Part shown: in pieces, positions 33,226-41,786 of the stretch
Position numbering within the stretch: position 1 is the stretch's first letter
Layout: every line of letters begins with the position of its first letter
Origin: Williamsia sp. DF01-3
GTDB lineage: Bacteria; Actinomycetota; Actinomycetes; Mycobacteriales; Mycobacteriaceae
Direction of reading: 5' to 3'
Assembly: GCF_023051145.1 (NCBI RefSeq)
Contig: NZ_JALKFS010000005.1
Location: 1,798,001-1,862,000 of the forward strand
Length of the DNA: 64,000 nucleotides
Program-made: the position numbers and the translations under genes
Notes under the pieces: model-generated
What the model saw: only the letters and a program-made list of their open reading frames with translations
Told to the model about the DNA's origin: nothing
Databases searched by the model: none

Positions 33226-34179
33226 ATGAGTGGCCCGCATGGTCCGTACCAGCCGTCGGGACAATCGTTCGAGTGGAATCGACCACCGGTGCCCCAAAAG
33301 CGCTGGACAAAACCGAGACTGTTCGCGGTAGGTGCCGTCGGAGTTCTGATATTTGCGATCATCGGAAGCTGCATCGACTCACCGAGCGACAACAAGACGC
33401 CGGGTGCGGCGACAGTGTCTGATACTTCTACAACGTCGCCGCCACCGCCTGGCGCGGCTGATGGCTACACCTTCGATGAATTGGATACGAAGCAAATCTT
33501 GGTCGGAACTGTCGAATCGATTTCGTTTAGCGAGGTTTCCGTCGGCTTCGAGGTAGACGAAGACGACACCGCGAAGACGTCGATGGATTTCGAGCTGGCG
33601 CTGATCGGGGCCGCCAAGTGCTACGCAATGTCCGAACCGCTGGGTAAGGCGGTGGTCGAGGCGTTGCCGGTCGGTTCACATGTCACGGTCGTCAGAACTG
33701 CAGAGAAAGCATCGAGCACTGAGCTAGGCGACGAAGCTTTCATTCATCTCGCGGCCCCGGGCAATATGGCTACCGACACCGCTTTTGGGCCGAGCGTAAA
33801 CGAACAGCTTGTCGCACAGGGATCGGCATCGCTCATGCCCGGGTTTGATCGAGCTCCGGATGCGCCGGCGCTGTCAGTACAGATTGAGACGGTCCGCGCT
33901 TCCGTTCCTGTTCAGTCGGAGCCTTATGTCGACCCGATTGCTGCCGCGGACATCAAAGCTTGGGACGAGCGCGTTGGCTTGGCCGGCGTCTGCCGTGCGA
34001 GTTGGGAAAAGATAGCGCGTGAGGCGGAGGAGTCACAACGGCGGATCTACGGCCCTGACGGGATTCCCGATACCGACGACGATCCGAACAACAACTACAA
34101 CGTTCCGGGCTACGTCCCGGGAACGGGCGGTGGCAGTGGCGGAGGAGGGGGCGGTTTCTGCCGCTCGCGCTTCTGTTGA
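33226..34179 (+). CDS. membrane-anchored or secreted protein with Gly-rich cysteine tail
   Basis: A 317-residue protein from ATG 33226 (MSGPHGPYQPSGQSFEW). A single hydrophobic anchor 'LFAVGAVGVLIFAIIGSC' lies near residues 32-49 and may be a lipobox-like or plain anchor, followed by a Ser/Thr/Pro linker. The central part (about 80-200) has strands and 'VNEQLVAQGSASLMPGFD', distantly like staphylococcal nuclease folds but without its Arg/Glu catalytic set. The C-terminus has 'GPDGIPDTDDDPNNNYNVPG', then a polyglycine stretch and FCRSRFC. No clear function. It may be a cell-surface protein. Confidence 0.62.
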   Translation: MSGPHGPYQPSGQSFEWNRPPVPQKRWTKPRLFAVGAVGVLIFAIIGSCIDSPSDNKTPGAATVSDTSTTSPPPPGAADGYTFDELDTKQILVGTVESISFSEVSVGFEVDEDDTAKTSMDFELALIGAAKCYAMSEPLGKAVVEALPVGSHVTVVRTAEKASSTELGDEAFIHLAAPGNMATDTAFGPSVNEQLVAQGSASLMPGFDRAPDAPALSVQIETVRASVPVQSEPYVDPIAAADIKAWDERVGLAGVCRASWEKIAREAEESQRRIYGPDGIPDTDDDPNNNYNVPGYVPGTGGGSGGGGGGFCRSRFC

Positions 34180-34354
34180 GTACTGAGTGTTGGTCCACTG
34201 CGCCAGGACATTGGCGTCCGAGCTGGCGTTCTCTCCGCCTGAACGAAGTTGCCGTGTATCCCCAGCTTGGCTGCCCGGGCGCTGGCATGTTCGACAACGC
34301 TGTCGAGCGTGCGACCAACGAAGTTGGTCTGCGTATCACTCGCCGGCCGGTTGG

Positions 34355-34837
34355 TCAGCTCTTCGTGCGACTCAACTTCTGAGCGAAATGACCAAGTGCA
34401 GAGGAAGTCTTGGTATACGAGCCGGCCTCTATCAACTCCTCGATCCGTTGCCACGAAATGATTCGTCTGAGCGCGCCACACTGCGACGCGGGATTTTTGC
34501 CGGCGGCCTCGACCGCTGACACGGCGCGTCCGACGGTCTTCGGGTCCTCGCCGAGCGCTTCGGCGAGCCACAGGAGTCCCGCAGCGCACTTGAAGTGGGT
34601 GTAGAAGAACCGAGCGTCGCGATCGAAGCTCTGGCGGTTGTAGAAACCAGGAGAATTGTATTGCCCTAGCCAGCCTTCGACGTGCTCTTTCTGACTCTTA
34701 TACCAAACGTGCCCCCCAAACGCGCCCAGATTGTGACGGCGCTCGTAATCGTCGGTCACGGGGCAACGCTCGGACAGTGAAACAACGATCTTTCTGAGCT
34801 GTTCTGCAGACATGGCTGACTTGGTCACGAAGCCCAT
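34355..34837 (-). CDS. hypothetical protein beside the defence island
   Basis: A 160-residue protein starting ATG 34837 (MGFVTKSAMSAEQLRK); ATG 34813 is an alternative. The sequence 'DYERRHNLGAFGGHVWYKSQ' and 'ARFFYTHFKCAAGLLWLAEA' gives a mixed helical protein with no motif I recognise. It lies divergent from the vsr-led operon, about 260 bases away. It could be a regulator or an unrelated resident gene. Confidence 0.58.
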   Translation of the reverse strand: MGFVTKSAMSAEQLRKIVVSLSERCPVTDDYERRHNLGAFGGHVWYKSQKEHVEGWLGQYNSPGFYNRQSFDRDARFFYTHFKCAAGLLWLAEALGEDPKTVGRAVSAVEAAGKNPASQCGALRRIISWQRIEELIEAGSYTKTSSALGHFAQKLSRTKS

Positions 34838-35096
34838 CGTCGCAGATCGGTTGTGGTGTCGCTCTCGGTTCAAATGAGGGCAATGAATTTGAGGTCGTGT
34901 CAACGGAGGTTCGCCTCAGTTCGAAACGAAGGGGTCAGGGGCCAGGAAAACCGCCTGAAATTGCGCGACTCTGACCGGTTCCACGCGCGCCTGGCGCACG
35001 TGGGGCGTGCTCTTGTAGAACCGCTCGGATGCGCCGGGTCTTGACGCCGCCACCTCTTGCTCATCGATGACTAGAGGTTTGTCGTAGTCTCCGGTG

Positions 35097-35558
35097 ATGG
35101 AGGACGAACAACCGCCCGGGTTTGCCTCCGGTCGGCCGCGTGCATCTTCGGAATCCGTTCGTAGCCGGATGAGTCGTCAGCGTAGAAAGAACACCGCACC
35201 CGAGGTTGAGGTACGCCGCGAGCTGCACGCAAGGGGCGTGCGGTTCCGAACCGATGTCAAACTCGAACGAGATCTACGAACCAGGGCTGACATTGCTTGG
35301 CGTCGGCTGAAACTCGCAATCTTCATCGACGGATGCTTCTGGCACGGCTGCCCCGAACATGCGACGCGGCCCGCCGCGAACGCCGAGTGGTGGGCAGTCA
35401 AGCTGGACGGCAACATTGCCCGTGATCGGCGCACGGACGCGATTCTCGCCGATCGAGGGTGGACGGTGCTCAGATTCTGGGAGCATCAAGCTCCGGCTGA
35501 CGTCGCCGACGCCATAGTCGCAGTTCTCAGGGGCTTGCGGAACGAGGGGAACAGGTGA
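35097..35558 (+). CDS. vsr: Vsr-like very-short-patch-repair endonuclease, first gene of defence operon
   Basis: A 153-residue nuclease. Vsr landmarks are all present: 'RMSRQRRKNTAPEVEVRREL', 'GVRFRTDVKLERDLRTRADI' with the catalytic aspartate in 'RADIAW', then 'IFIDGCFWHGCPEHATRP' with the zinc-binding and histidine residues. 'DRGWTVLRFWEHQ' closes the fold. Classical Vsr nicks T:G mismatches left by deaminated 5-methylcytosine and sits beside a cytosine methylase. None is seen here; the only methylase in the operon has an adenine-type motif. It overlaps the next gene by four bases (GTGA), so it is part of the defence operon. GTG 35094 is an alternative start. Confidence 0.86.
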   Translation: MEDEQPPGFASGRPRASSESVRSRMSRQRRKNTAPEVEVRRELHARGVRFRTDVKLERDLRTRADIAWRRLKLAIFIDGCFWHGCPEHATRPAANAEWWAVKLDGNIARDRRTDAILADRGWTVLRFWEHQAPADVADAIVAVLRGLRNEGNR

Positions 35559-36577
35559 GAAGTAGCCTCAACTACTACAGGTCCCGGCATCTCGGACTGG
35601 ACCAACGATCTCAGTCGATCTTCACGGCGCTTGGCCGGGGAGAGCTCGATATGACGAAGGGCCTGGCTGCGGTCTTGGCTGACTCGCCGTCCTTGGCTGT
35701 CGACCTGATCGAGAAGACCCCTTTGAAGGACGGCGCCCTCAGCGTTGGCGTCGATCTGGATGAGTTGAGGACTTCGACGGACCTGACAGTCGACTCCGAA
35801 GAACGTCAGGTCGCCGGCGTTGGTCCACGTCGGGATCTCGTTCTTCGCTTCCTCCGTGACGGAGCCCGACTCTTGACGGTCATCATTGAAGCCAAACACA
35901 CGGATCTCAAGGCGAACGACACGGTCCTGGACCAACTCGCTGGTTACGTCGACGTCGAGGGCAAGTTGGACATGCAAGACGACCGAAAGGTCGGGCTGAC
36001 GCTCACCAAGGCGCAGCTGGTGCCGGTGTCCGCGGGCATCGCATCGATCACCTGGACCCGCTTGACAGAGATCCTCAGCGCATCGAAGTCGACGCTGGCA
36101 CATCAATTTGCAATGCATGTGAGGGAGAGCATGAGTCTGAAACACTTCGAGGTAGAGGTCTACAGCGTGCCGGCGGCCGGCACTGCAACGGCGATCGAGG
36201 AGCACTTCGTCCATGCGTTTCCGCAGCACTACTCTGCGCCGATTTGCCTGTTCCTGGCACCGCGGCAGGGAGGTGGTGGCGCGATCCCGAAGCTCTACCG
36301 CGTCCTCAAGGTCTATGACGTGTCGGATGCCCAGCTGAAAGAACAGATCGCTCGGATCGACGAAGAGGATCCCGCTGTCGGAGCACGGATGAGGGGCTAC
36401 TTCGCGGATCGGTTGAACGGGACCCTGGTCGCAGACGAACAGCTGCGCGTGTTCGTCCTTGAGCCCAAGCCCATCGTCCTCGAGCACAAACCTCGGCCGA
36501 AGCGGAACAATCCGTTCAAGACGAGCAGATGGTCACTGGCTGACCTGTTGGACAGCTCATCCAAGATTCTGCCCTGA
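35555..36577 (+). CDS. PD-(D/E)XK nuclease-like protein of the defence operon
   Basis: A 340-residue protein with a GTG start overlapping the vsr stop. A PD-(D/E)XK-like core is seen at about residues 88-120: an acidic 'PRRDLVLRFLRDG' strand, then 'LLTVIIEAKHTDLKANDTVL' (E-x-K) and 'QLAGYVDVEGKLDM' on the following helix. The remainder ('AHQFAMHVRESMSLKHFEVE' and later) is of unknown fold, ending in a basic tail 'KPRPKRNNPFKTSRW'. By position it may be the nuclease effector missing from the DISARM set (no DrmC). The nuclease call is inference from motif shape. Confidence 0.65.
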   Translation: MRSSLNYYRSRHLGLDQRSQSIFTALGRGELDMTKGLAAVLADSPSLAVDLIEKTPLKDGALSVGVDLDELRTSTDLTVDSEERQVAGVGPRRDLVLRFLRDGARLLTVIIEAKHTDLKANDTVLDQLAGYVDVEGKLDMQDDRKVGLTLTKAQLVPVSAGIASITWTRLTEILSASKSTLAHQFAMHVRESMSLKHFEVEVYSVPAAGTATAIEEHFVHAFPQHYSAPICLFLAPRQGGGGAIPKLYRVLKVYDVSDAQLKEQIARIDEEDPAVGARMRGYFADRLNGTLVADEQLRVFVLEPKPIVLEHKPRPKRNNPFKTSRWSLADLLDSSSKILP

Positions 36578-36816
36578 GTTTGAGGCGAGTGATGCTATCT
36601 GTTCGCCAGCAACTTGCACAGCCATCGTTCGGACCACAAGAACGTCGTGGCGCCCAGATTGCCTCTGCTGGAGCGAAATTGAGGTGTCGCTGAGCCCCAT
36701 TGTCGGTGTGGGAGGGTAGTAATACATCGAGTGGCTCCGAATCATCGAAGTCAGGGATGCCGCCCGGTCTGAGAAACAACCGCCGCGCAGTCAGGGTCTT
36801 TGAGAGAGTGAAGCTG

Positions 36817-38625
36817 ATGACGGATGTGGTGGCGATCGAGCTCGACGAGGATCAGCGCCGCGTCGTCGAAGCAGACGCCGAAGCGCGTCTCGTGGTGCTC
36901 GCAGGTGCCGGCCAGGGCAAAACCGAGGTAGTCGCGTCACGTATCGCACATCTGATCGACAGCGACGGACTCTCGGCGTCGAGTGAAATCCTCGTCCTGA
37001 GCTTTTCGCGTGCTGCAGTCCACGCCGTGCGAACCAGGCTGGCGGATCGGGACGCCGCCGCAACTGCCAACGTGCGTACGTTCGATTCATTCGCCTCGGT
37101 CCTGCTCCTCGAAGAAGACCAGGAACCCACCGGATCGTTCGAACAGCGAATCCGCCAGGCCACCGAGCTTCTACGAACCGCCGTCGACACCCCGTTTCTT
37201 CTCGATGACCTGCGCCACGTCATCCTCGACGAAGTTCAGGACCTCGTCGGTGACCGAGCTGTCTTCGTCTTGGCGGTCTTGAAGCACCTGGCCGGGGAGG
37301 CGGGATTCACGGTGCTCGGCGATCCGTTGCAGGGCATATACGACTTCGTCCTGGATGAATCCGAAAACGCAACGACGTTCAACGACGTATTGGCGGCACT
37401 GGAGACGGATTTCGACGCTCAGCGGTTGAACCTGACGGGCAACTACCGCGCGCGAGGCGAGGGCCCCCTACGGGTCGCACAGGCTGCGAATGCCCTCCGT
37501 TCAGCCTCGGGGCCGGCCGACGCTTTGCAGACACTTGATTCGCTCGAAGCGTCCCTTCCGAGACGGAGCGAGATCGACGACTGGCACTTCCTCGACACCT
37601 ATCCGGGCAGGTCAGCGGTGCTCTGTCGCAGCAATGCCGACGTGATGCGGGTATCTCGTGAGATGTCTGCGCAGGGCGTGCGGCACGTTGTCCGTAGGCA
37701 GGCTCAGGATTTCGGTGCTGCGCGATGGATTGCGGCATCGCTGTCTGCTCTCGCCGGTCCGGTCGAGACGCGCGATGCCGTCGAGTCCGCCCTGTTCGGC
37801 GCCGCAACTGTCGACACGCCTGACGGTGCTTGGTACCTCCTCAAAGCCGCCGAGGGCGACTTTCGGAAGTACTCCCAGCTCAACATGGGACGGCTCCGGA
37901 CGCGTGTCGGTTCCGGATCAGTGCCCCTGACCTTGACCCAAGGTGACGACGCAGCGATCACCGTCTCCACGGTTCACCGAGCCAAAGGCCTTGAGTTCGA
38001 GAACGTATTGATCGTGGATCAGCGGTACCCGTCGGATGACGAGGATCAGTGGCAAGACGTGCGCCGTCGCTACGTCGCGCTGAGTCGTGCACGTGACAAC
38101 GTCGAGCTTGTGGACATCAGACGGTCGCGGTCGTCGATCAGGTCGGAGGAATGGCTCGACGAGCGCTTGGTGGAGTCCGCGGGCCCGATGGGCAAGCGGC
38201 GTGCGCGCGCCATTGAGTTCCGATCCGGAGACGTCTACAGCGACCGCCCGGTCGCCGGCGGAAACATGGATGCGTCGACAATTCAGAAGACGCTGGCGGA
38301 CCTGCCGAACGGCGCGATCGTCGATGGCGTGATCGACGTCGAACTGTCCAATCGCGAGCGCCCGGTCTACTCGCTCGTCGTTGATGGGAACCCAATTGGG
38401 CGAACCGGCGAGAGCTTTGGCGATGACTTCGCGAAGGCGTTCAAGGTGCGGCGCGGAGTTTGGCCGGCAGAGATCTCCGATCTGATGCTCGTCTCGGTGG
38501 AGACCACGACAGGTGATCCTCGACTGAGCGAGCAGGCAGGTGTGGGTCCCGGCGGGTTCTGGCTGGTGCCGCGCGTGGTCGGACTGGCAAAGCCGATATG
38601 GGAAGTGATGGAGAGAGTCGGATGA
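36817..38625 (+). CDS. SF1 UvrD-like helicase/ATPase, copy 1
   Basis: A 602-residue superfamily 1 ATPase (ATG 36817). Motifs: Q-like 'ELDEDQRRVVEADAEARLVV', an unusual Walker A 'LAGAGQGKTEVVASRI' (residues 28-43, GAGQGKT), motif II 'HVILDEVQDLVGDRAVF' (near 135), motif V 'TVHRAKGLEFENVLIVDQ' (near 387) and motif VI 'YVALSRARDNVELV' (near 419). After the motor come about 170 residues ending 'SVETTTGDPRLSEQAGVGPG' and 'FWLVPRVVG'. The same tail closes the gene at 59508-61303. It is shorter than UvrD and lacks much of the 2B region. Its stop overlaps drmA's start. Probable role: DNA-translocating partner of the defence complex. Confidence 0.82.
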   Translation: MTDVVAIELDEDQRRVVEADAEARLVVLAGAGQGKTEVVASRIAHLIDSDGLSASSEILVLSFSRAAVHAVRTRLADRDAAATANVRTFDSFASVLLLEEDQEPTGSFEQRIRQATELLRTAVDTPFLLDDLRHVILDEVQDLVGDRAVFVLAVLKHLAGEAGFTVLGDPLQGIYDFVLDESENATTFNDVLAALETDFDAQRLNLTGNYRARGEGPLRVAQAANALRSASGPADALQTLDSLEASLPRRSEIDDWHFLDTYPGRSAVLCRSNADVMRVSREMSAQGVRHVVRRQAQDFGAARWIAASLSALAGPVETRDAVESALFGAATVDTPDGAWYLLKAAEGDFRKYSQLNMGRLRTRVGSGSVPLTLTQGDDAAITVSTVHRAKGLEFENVLIVDQRYPSDDEDQWQDVRRRYVALSRARDNVELVDIRRSRSSIRSEEWLDERLVESAGPMGKRRARAIEFRSGDVYSDRPVAGGNMDASTIQKTLADLPNGAIVDGVIDVELSNRERPVYSLVVDGNPIGRTGESFGDDFAKAFKVRRGVWPAEISDLMLVSVETTTGDPRLSEQAGVGPGGFWLVPRVVGLAKPIWEVMERVG

Positions 38626-41600
38626 CTGAAGTGAATCCACTGGATGAGAAGTATCGATTCCGCGGCGAGATGGTCGATGCACTGCGGGTTGATCTCGTCG
38701 GGCCATCGGGTGGCGAAGAGGAACTGATCGAGGAAGCGCCGCTGAGTCGGTACATCGTCGGCGCACTGTGGCCCAAGACCGACGACGAGCCAGATCTCCC
38801 GGACCCGGACAGTGCCGAAGCCGACTCCGAAGCCGCTGACGAAGGCAGCCCTGTCGCCCAAGCGCGCATGCGTTTTCCATCCTCGATGGGGATGACGTTT
38901 TCGGTTCGCGCCACGGCGGGTGCGATCACGATTGCACCGACGGCGGCCCGGTACGAGCTGAAGACGGACGACGACCAGGCCTCGCTCGGCTGGAAACGGA
39001 TTCCACTGAAAGCGCAGTCCTACAGCCAGAAACTGGACAGACCCGGTGTGTACCGCACCGAGGTCGAACCCGGCCTGGAGCTCTACCGATTCGTCCGCCC
39101 AGAGCGGGATGGATCTGTGACGGTGTCGGTTGCGCTCAACAACATCAATACGTCCGTGAAAGGTGACCTCCGAGACGAGGCCTCGTGGTTCCAGGTCGGG
39201 TTCCGGGTCGACACGCACCTCGCGGACATCGTCGACCGAACCGCTCCTCGAAACCTCGGTCACGACGCTGACCTGGACAGCGCAGCGCTCATGTATCGCA
39301 ATGCCTTCAACTACGCGATCGGACACGGATGCAGTGCCGAGTGGGACGCGGACGGCATCATCGACGGCGCTGTGTCGAATGTCGAAACCACGTTCATTCC
39401 GTCGCACGAGGTTCACAGAGCCAGGCCCGGTGCACTCGACGGTGTCGATCTGCGAATGGCATTCTTGGCGGACGCGCCGATAAGTGAAGTCGCCGTCAAC
39501 CTTCGAGCGATGGTCAGCCGATACCGTGATTGGATCACCGGGCTCGTGGCCGGTCTCGAATCGGGTACCGCAGGCGTACCCGACGAACTACTCGGTGTTG
39601 CCGACGGCCACATTCATGAGATGAACCGCGCGGCCGACCGCATCGAGGCAGGCATCCGATTACTAGAGGCCGACGGTGAGGCCGAGCGAGCGTTTCGCCT
39701 GGCCAACCGCTCGATGCAATTGCAGCGAGCACGTCAAGACTGGATTCGATCTGGGACAGAGGGGCCGGTTGGTAATGGCTCGGCCGCTGCATGGCGTCCC
39801 TTCCAGATTGCGTACATCCTCCTCAACCTCCCCGGAATCGCGGACCCGAAGCACGACGACCGCGATGTTGCCGATCTGCTCTGGTTCCCTACCGGCGGCG
39901 GAAAGACGGAGGCGTACCTGGGCCTGGTCGCGTTCGTCATCCTGCTGCGCCGAATTCGGAATTCTTCAGCGATGGGTGTCGCCGTCATCATGCGTTACAC
40001 GCTACGACTGCTGACAATCCAACAGTTCGAGCGGGCATCGATGCTCATGTGCTCGTTGGAGACGGTGCGAAAGGACAACCCAGACCTCGGGGCCGGGAGA
40101 TTCTCGATTGGTCTCTGGGTTGGAGCGGGCGCAACCCCGAACTCGTTGAAGGATGCCAAAGCATCGCTCCGGCGCCTAAAGAATCACGAGGAGCTGGCCG
40201 AGAAGAATCCCGTACAACTCACCCAATGCCCTTGGTGTGGGGCGTTGATGAACCACGAGAACTACTCAGTTCAAACTCGGCCGGAGCAGTACCTTCGAAT
40301 CGCCTGCGGAACACCGACGTGCGATTTCCGTGATGGACTACCCGTTCACGTGGTCGACGAAGACGTCTATCGCGCACGGCCCGAACTGGTCCTCGGAACA
40401 GTCGACAAGTTCGCGATGATGGCCTGGAATGAGAACGTAGGCAAGCTTTTCGCGCGTGACGGCGAAGGATCCCCTCCGGCGCTGATCATCCAGGATGAGC
40501 TGCACCTCATCTCGGGACCTCTGGGGTCGATGGTCGGACTGTACGAGACTGCGGTCGACGCTGCGTGCACGATAACGACGGTGAGCGACGAGGCAAATCG
40601 CGCACGGCCGAAGGTGATCGCGTCAACAGCGACCATCAGGCGTGCAGAAAAGCAGATCCAGTCGGTGTTCGCCCGCCGGGCAGCACTGTTCCCTCCGCCT
40701 GGGATAGATCCGGATCAGTCGTTCTTCGCCGAACCCGCAACCCGAGATGAGTTGGGCACCAGGCGATACGTCGGTGTGATGGCATCCGGTACCAGCCACG
40801 CAACACTCTTGGTCCGCGTCTACGCTGCGCTACTACAAGCGGCCGCCGACGTGGAGGGCGAGGATGCAACCCGCGATCCGTACTGGACCCTGTTGGGCTA
40901 CTTCAACAGTCTCCGAGTTCTGGGTAGTGCGAATCTTCAGGTCGAAGGCGATGTCCGCGAACGCCTGGGCGTGGTCGCCGGCAGGTCCAACTCGTCGAAA
41001 CGCGAACTCGGCGCGATAAATGAGCTCACCAGCCGTGTTCCCTCTCCGGAGATCCCTGAGCGTCTGAAAGCCTTGGAGCGCAGGCTCGGCGGCCCTGTGG
41101 CGCCTGACGACGTCGTGCTGGCCACAAACATGATCTCTGTCGGTGTCGACATCGACCGGCTGGGGCTCATGACGGTGATGGGACAACCGCAAGCCAGCGC
41201 GGAGTACATCCAAGCGACAAGTCGTGTCGGCCGCCAGCACCCGGGCCTCGTCGTGACAATCTTCAACTCGGCGCGATCGCGTGACCGCTCGCACTACGAG
41301 AGTTTCCGGCCATTCCATCAGGCCCTCTATCGGGCGGTCGAAGCAACGAGCGCAACGCCATTCGCTGCCCGCGCACGGGACAGGGGCCTTCACGGCGTAC
41401 TGGTGGCGATGGCCAGGCTGCTCATACCGGAGCTGGCAGGCAACGACTCGGCGTATCTCGCCGGAGAATATTGGGACGATCTCCGAGAGCTCGCGACCCT
41501 CATCGAAGGGAGGGTTGCGCTGGTCGACAAAGGCGAGTTGGACGCGACGTGTGACGAGGTCGATGCTCTGCTGGACGTGTGGTCGAAAGCCGGCGATGAG

Positions 41601-41786
41601 CGGCCATACATGAAGTACCAGAACAAGAATCGCGAAGCAGCGTTGATGATCCGGCCAGAAGACGCCCTGACAGACGACGACATCGAGTACTCGCAGCGAG
41701 AGGTCCCGTGGCCGACGTTGCAGAGTATGCGAGATGTGGACGCTGAAAGCACGCTGTATCAGATCCCGATGAAGAGGAAGTCATGA
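38622..41786 (+). CDS. drmA: DISARM DrmA helicase
   Basis: A 1,054-residue SF2-type helicase of the DISARM core. Walker A is 'LLWFPTGGGKTEAYLGLVAF' near residue 423. The DExH-type motif is 'LIIQDELHLISGPLGSMVG' near 624. 'KVIASTATIRRAEKQ' is motif III. Motifs V/VI are 'ATNMISVGVDIDRLGLMTV' and 'YIQATSRVGRQHPG' near 865, the form seen in DrmA proteins. A four-cysteine cluster lies at 'QCPWCGALM' and 'IACGTPTCDF' (near 540-570). It starts within the stop of the upstream UvrD-like gene and ends within drmB's start. In DISARM, DrmA and DrmB form a complex that loads on invading DNA. Confidence 0.93.
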   Translation: MTEVNPLDEKYRFRGEMVDALRVDLVGPSGGEEELIEEAPLSRYIVGALWPKTDDEPDLPDPDSAEADSEAADEGSPVAQARMRFPSSMGMTFSVRATAGAITIAPTAARYELKTDDDQASLGWKRIPLKAQSYSQKLDRPGVYRTEVEPGLELYRFVRPERDGSVTVSVALNNINTSVKGDLRDEASWFQVGFRVDTHLADIVDRTAPRNLGHDADLDSAALMYRNAFNYAIGHGCSAEWDADGIIDGAVSNVETTFIPSHEVHRARPGALDGVDLRMAFLADAPISEVAVNLRAMVSRYRDWITGLVAGLESGTAGVPDELLGVADGHIHEMNRAADRIEAGIRLLEADGEAERAFRLANRSMQLQRARQDWIRSGTEGPVGNGSAAAWRPFQIAYILLNLPGIADPKHDDRDVADLLWFPTGGGKTEAYLGLVAFVILLRRIRNSSAMGVAVIMRYTLRLLTIQQFERASMLMCSLETVRKDNPDLGAGRFSIGLWVGAGATPNSLKDAKASLRRLKNHEELAEKNPVQLTQCPWCGALMNHENYSVQTRPEQYLRIACGTPTCDFRDGLPVHVVDEDVYRARPELVLGTVDKFAMMAWNENVGKLFARDGEGSPPALIIQDELHLISGPLGSMVGLYETAVDAACTITTVSDEANRARPKVIASTATIRRAEKQIQSVFARRAALFPPPGIDPDQSFFAEPATRDELGTRRYVGVMASGTSHATLLVRVYAALLQAAADVEGEDATRDPYWTLLGYFNSLRVLGSANLQVEGDVRERLGVVAGRSNSSKRELGAINELTSRVPSPEIPERLKALERRLGGPVAPDDVVLATNMISVGVDIDRLGLMTVMGQPQASAEYIQATSRVGRQHPGLVVTIFNSARSRDRSHYESFRPFHQALYRAVEATSATPFAARARDRGLHGVLVAMARLLIPELAGNDSAYLAGEYWDDLRELATLIEGRVALVDKGELDATCDEVDALLDVWSKAGDERPYMKYQNKNREAALMIRPEDALTDDDIEYSQREVPWPTLQSMRDVDAESTLYQIPMKRKS

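Noticed and set aside
33226-34179. Staphylococcal nuclease domain
   Set aside because: Only a loose pattern around 'NEQLVAQGSASL' is present; the catalytic Arg and Asp/Glu positions are not seen.
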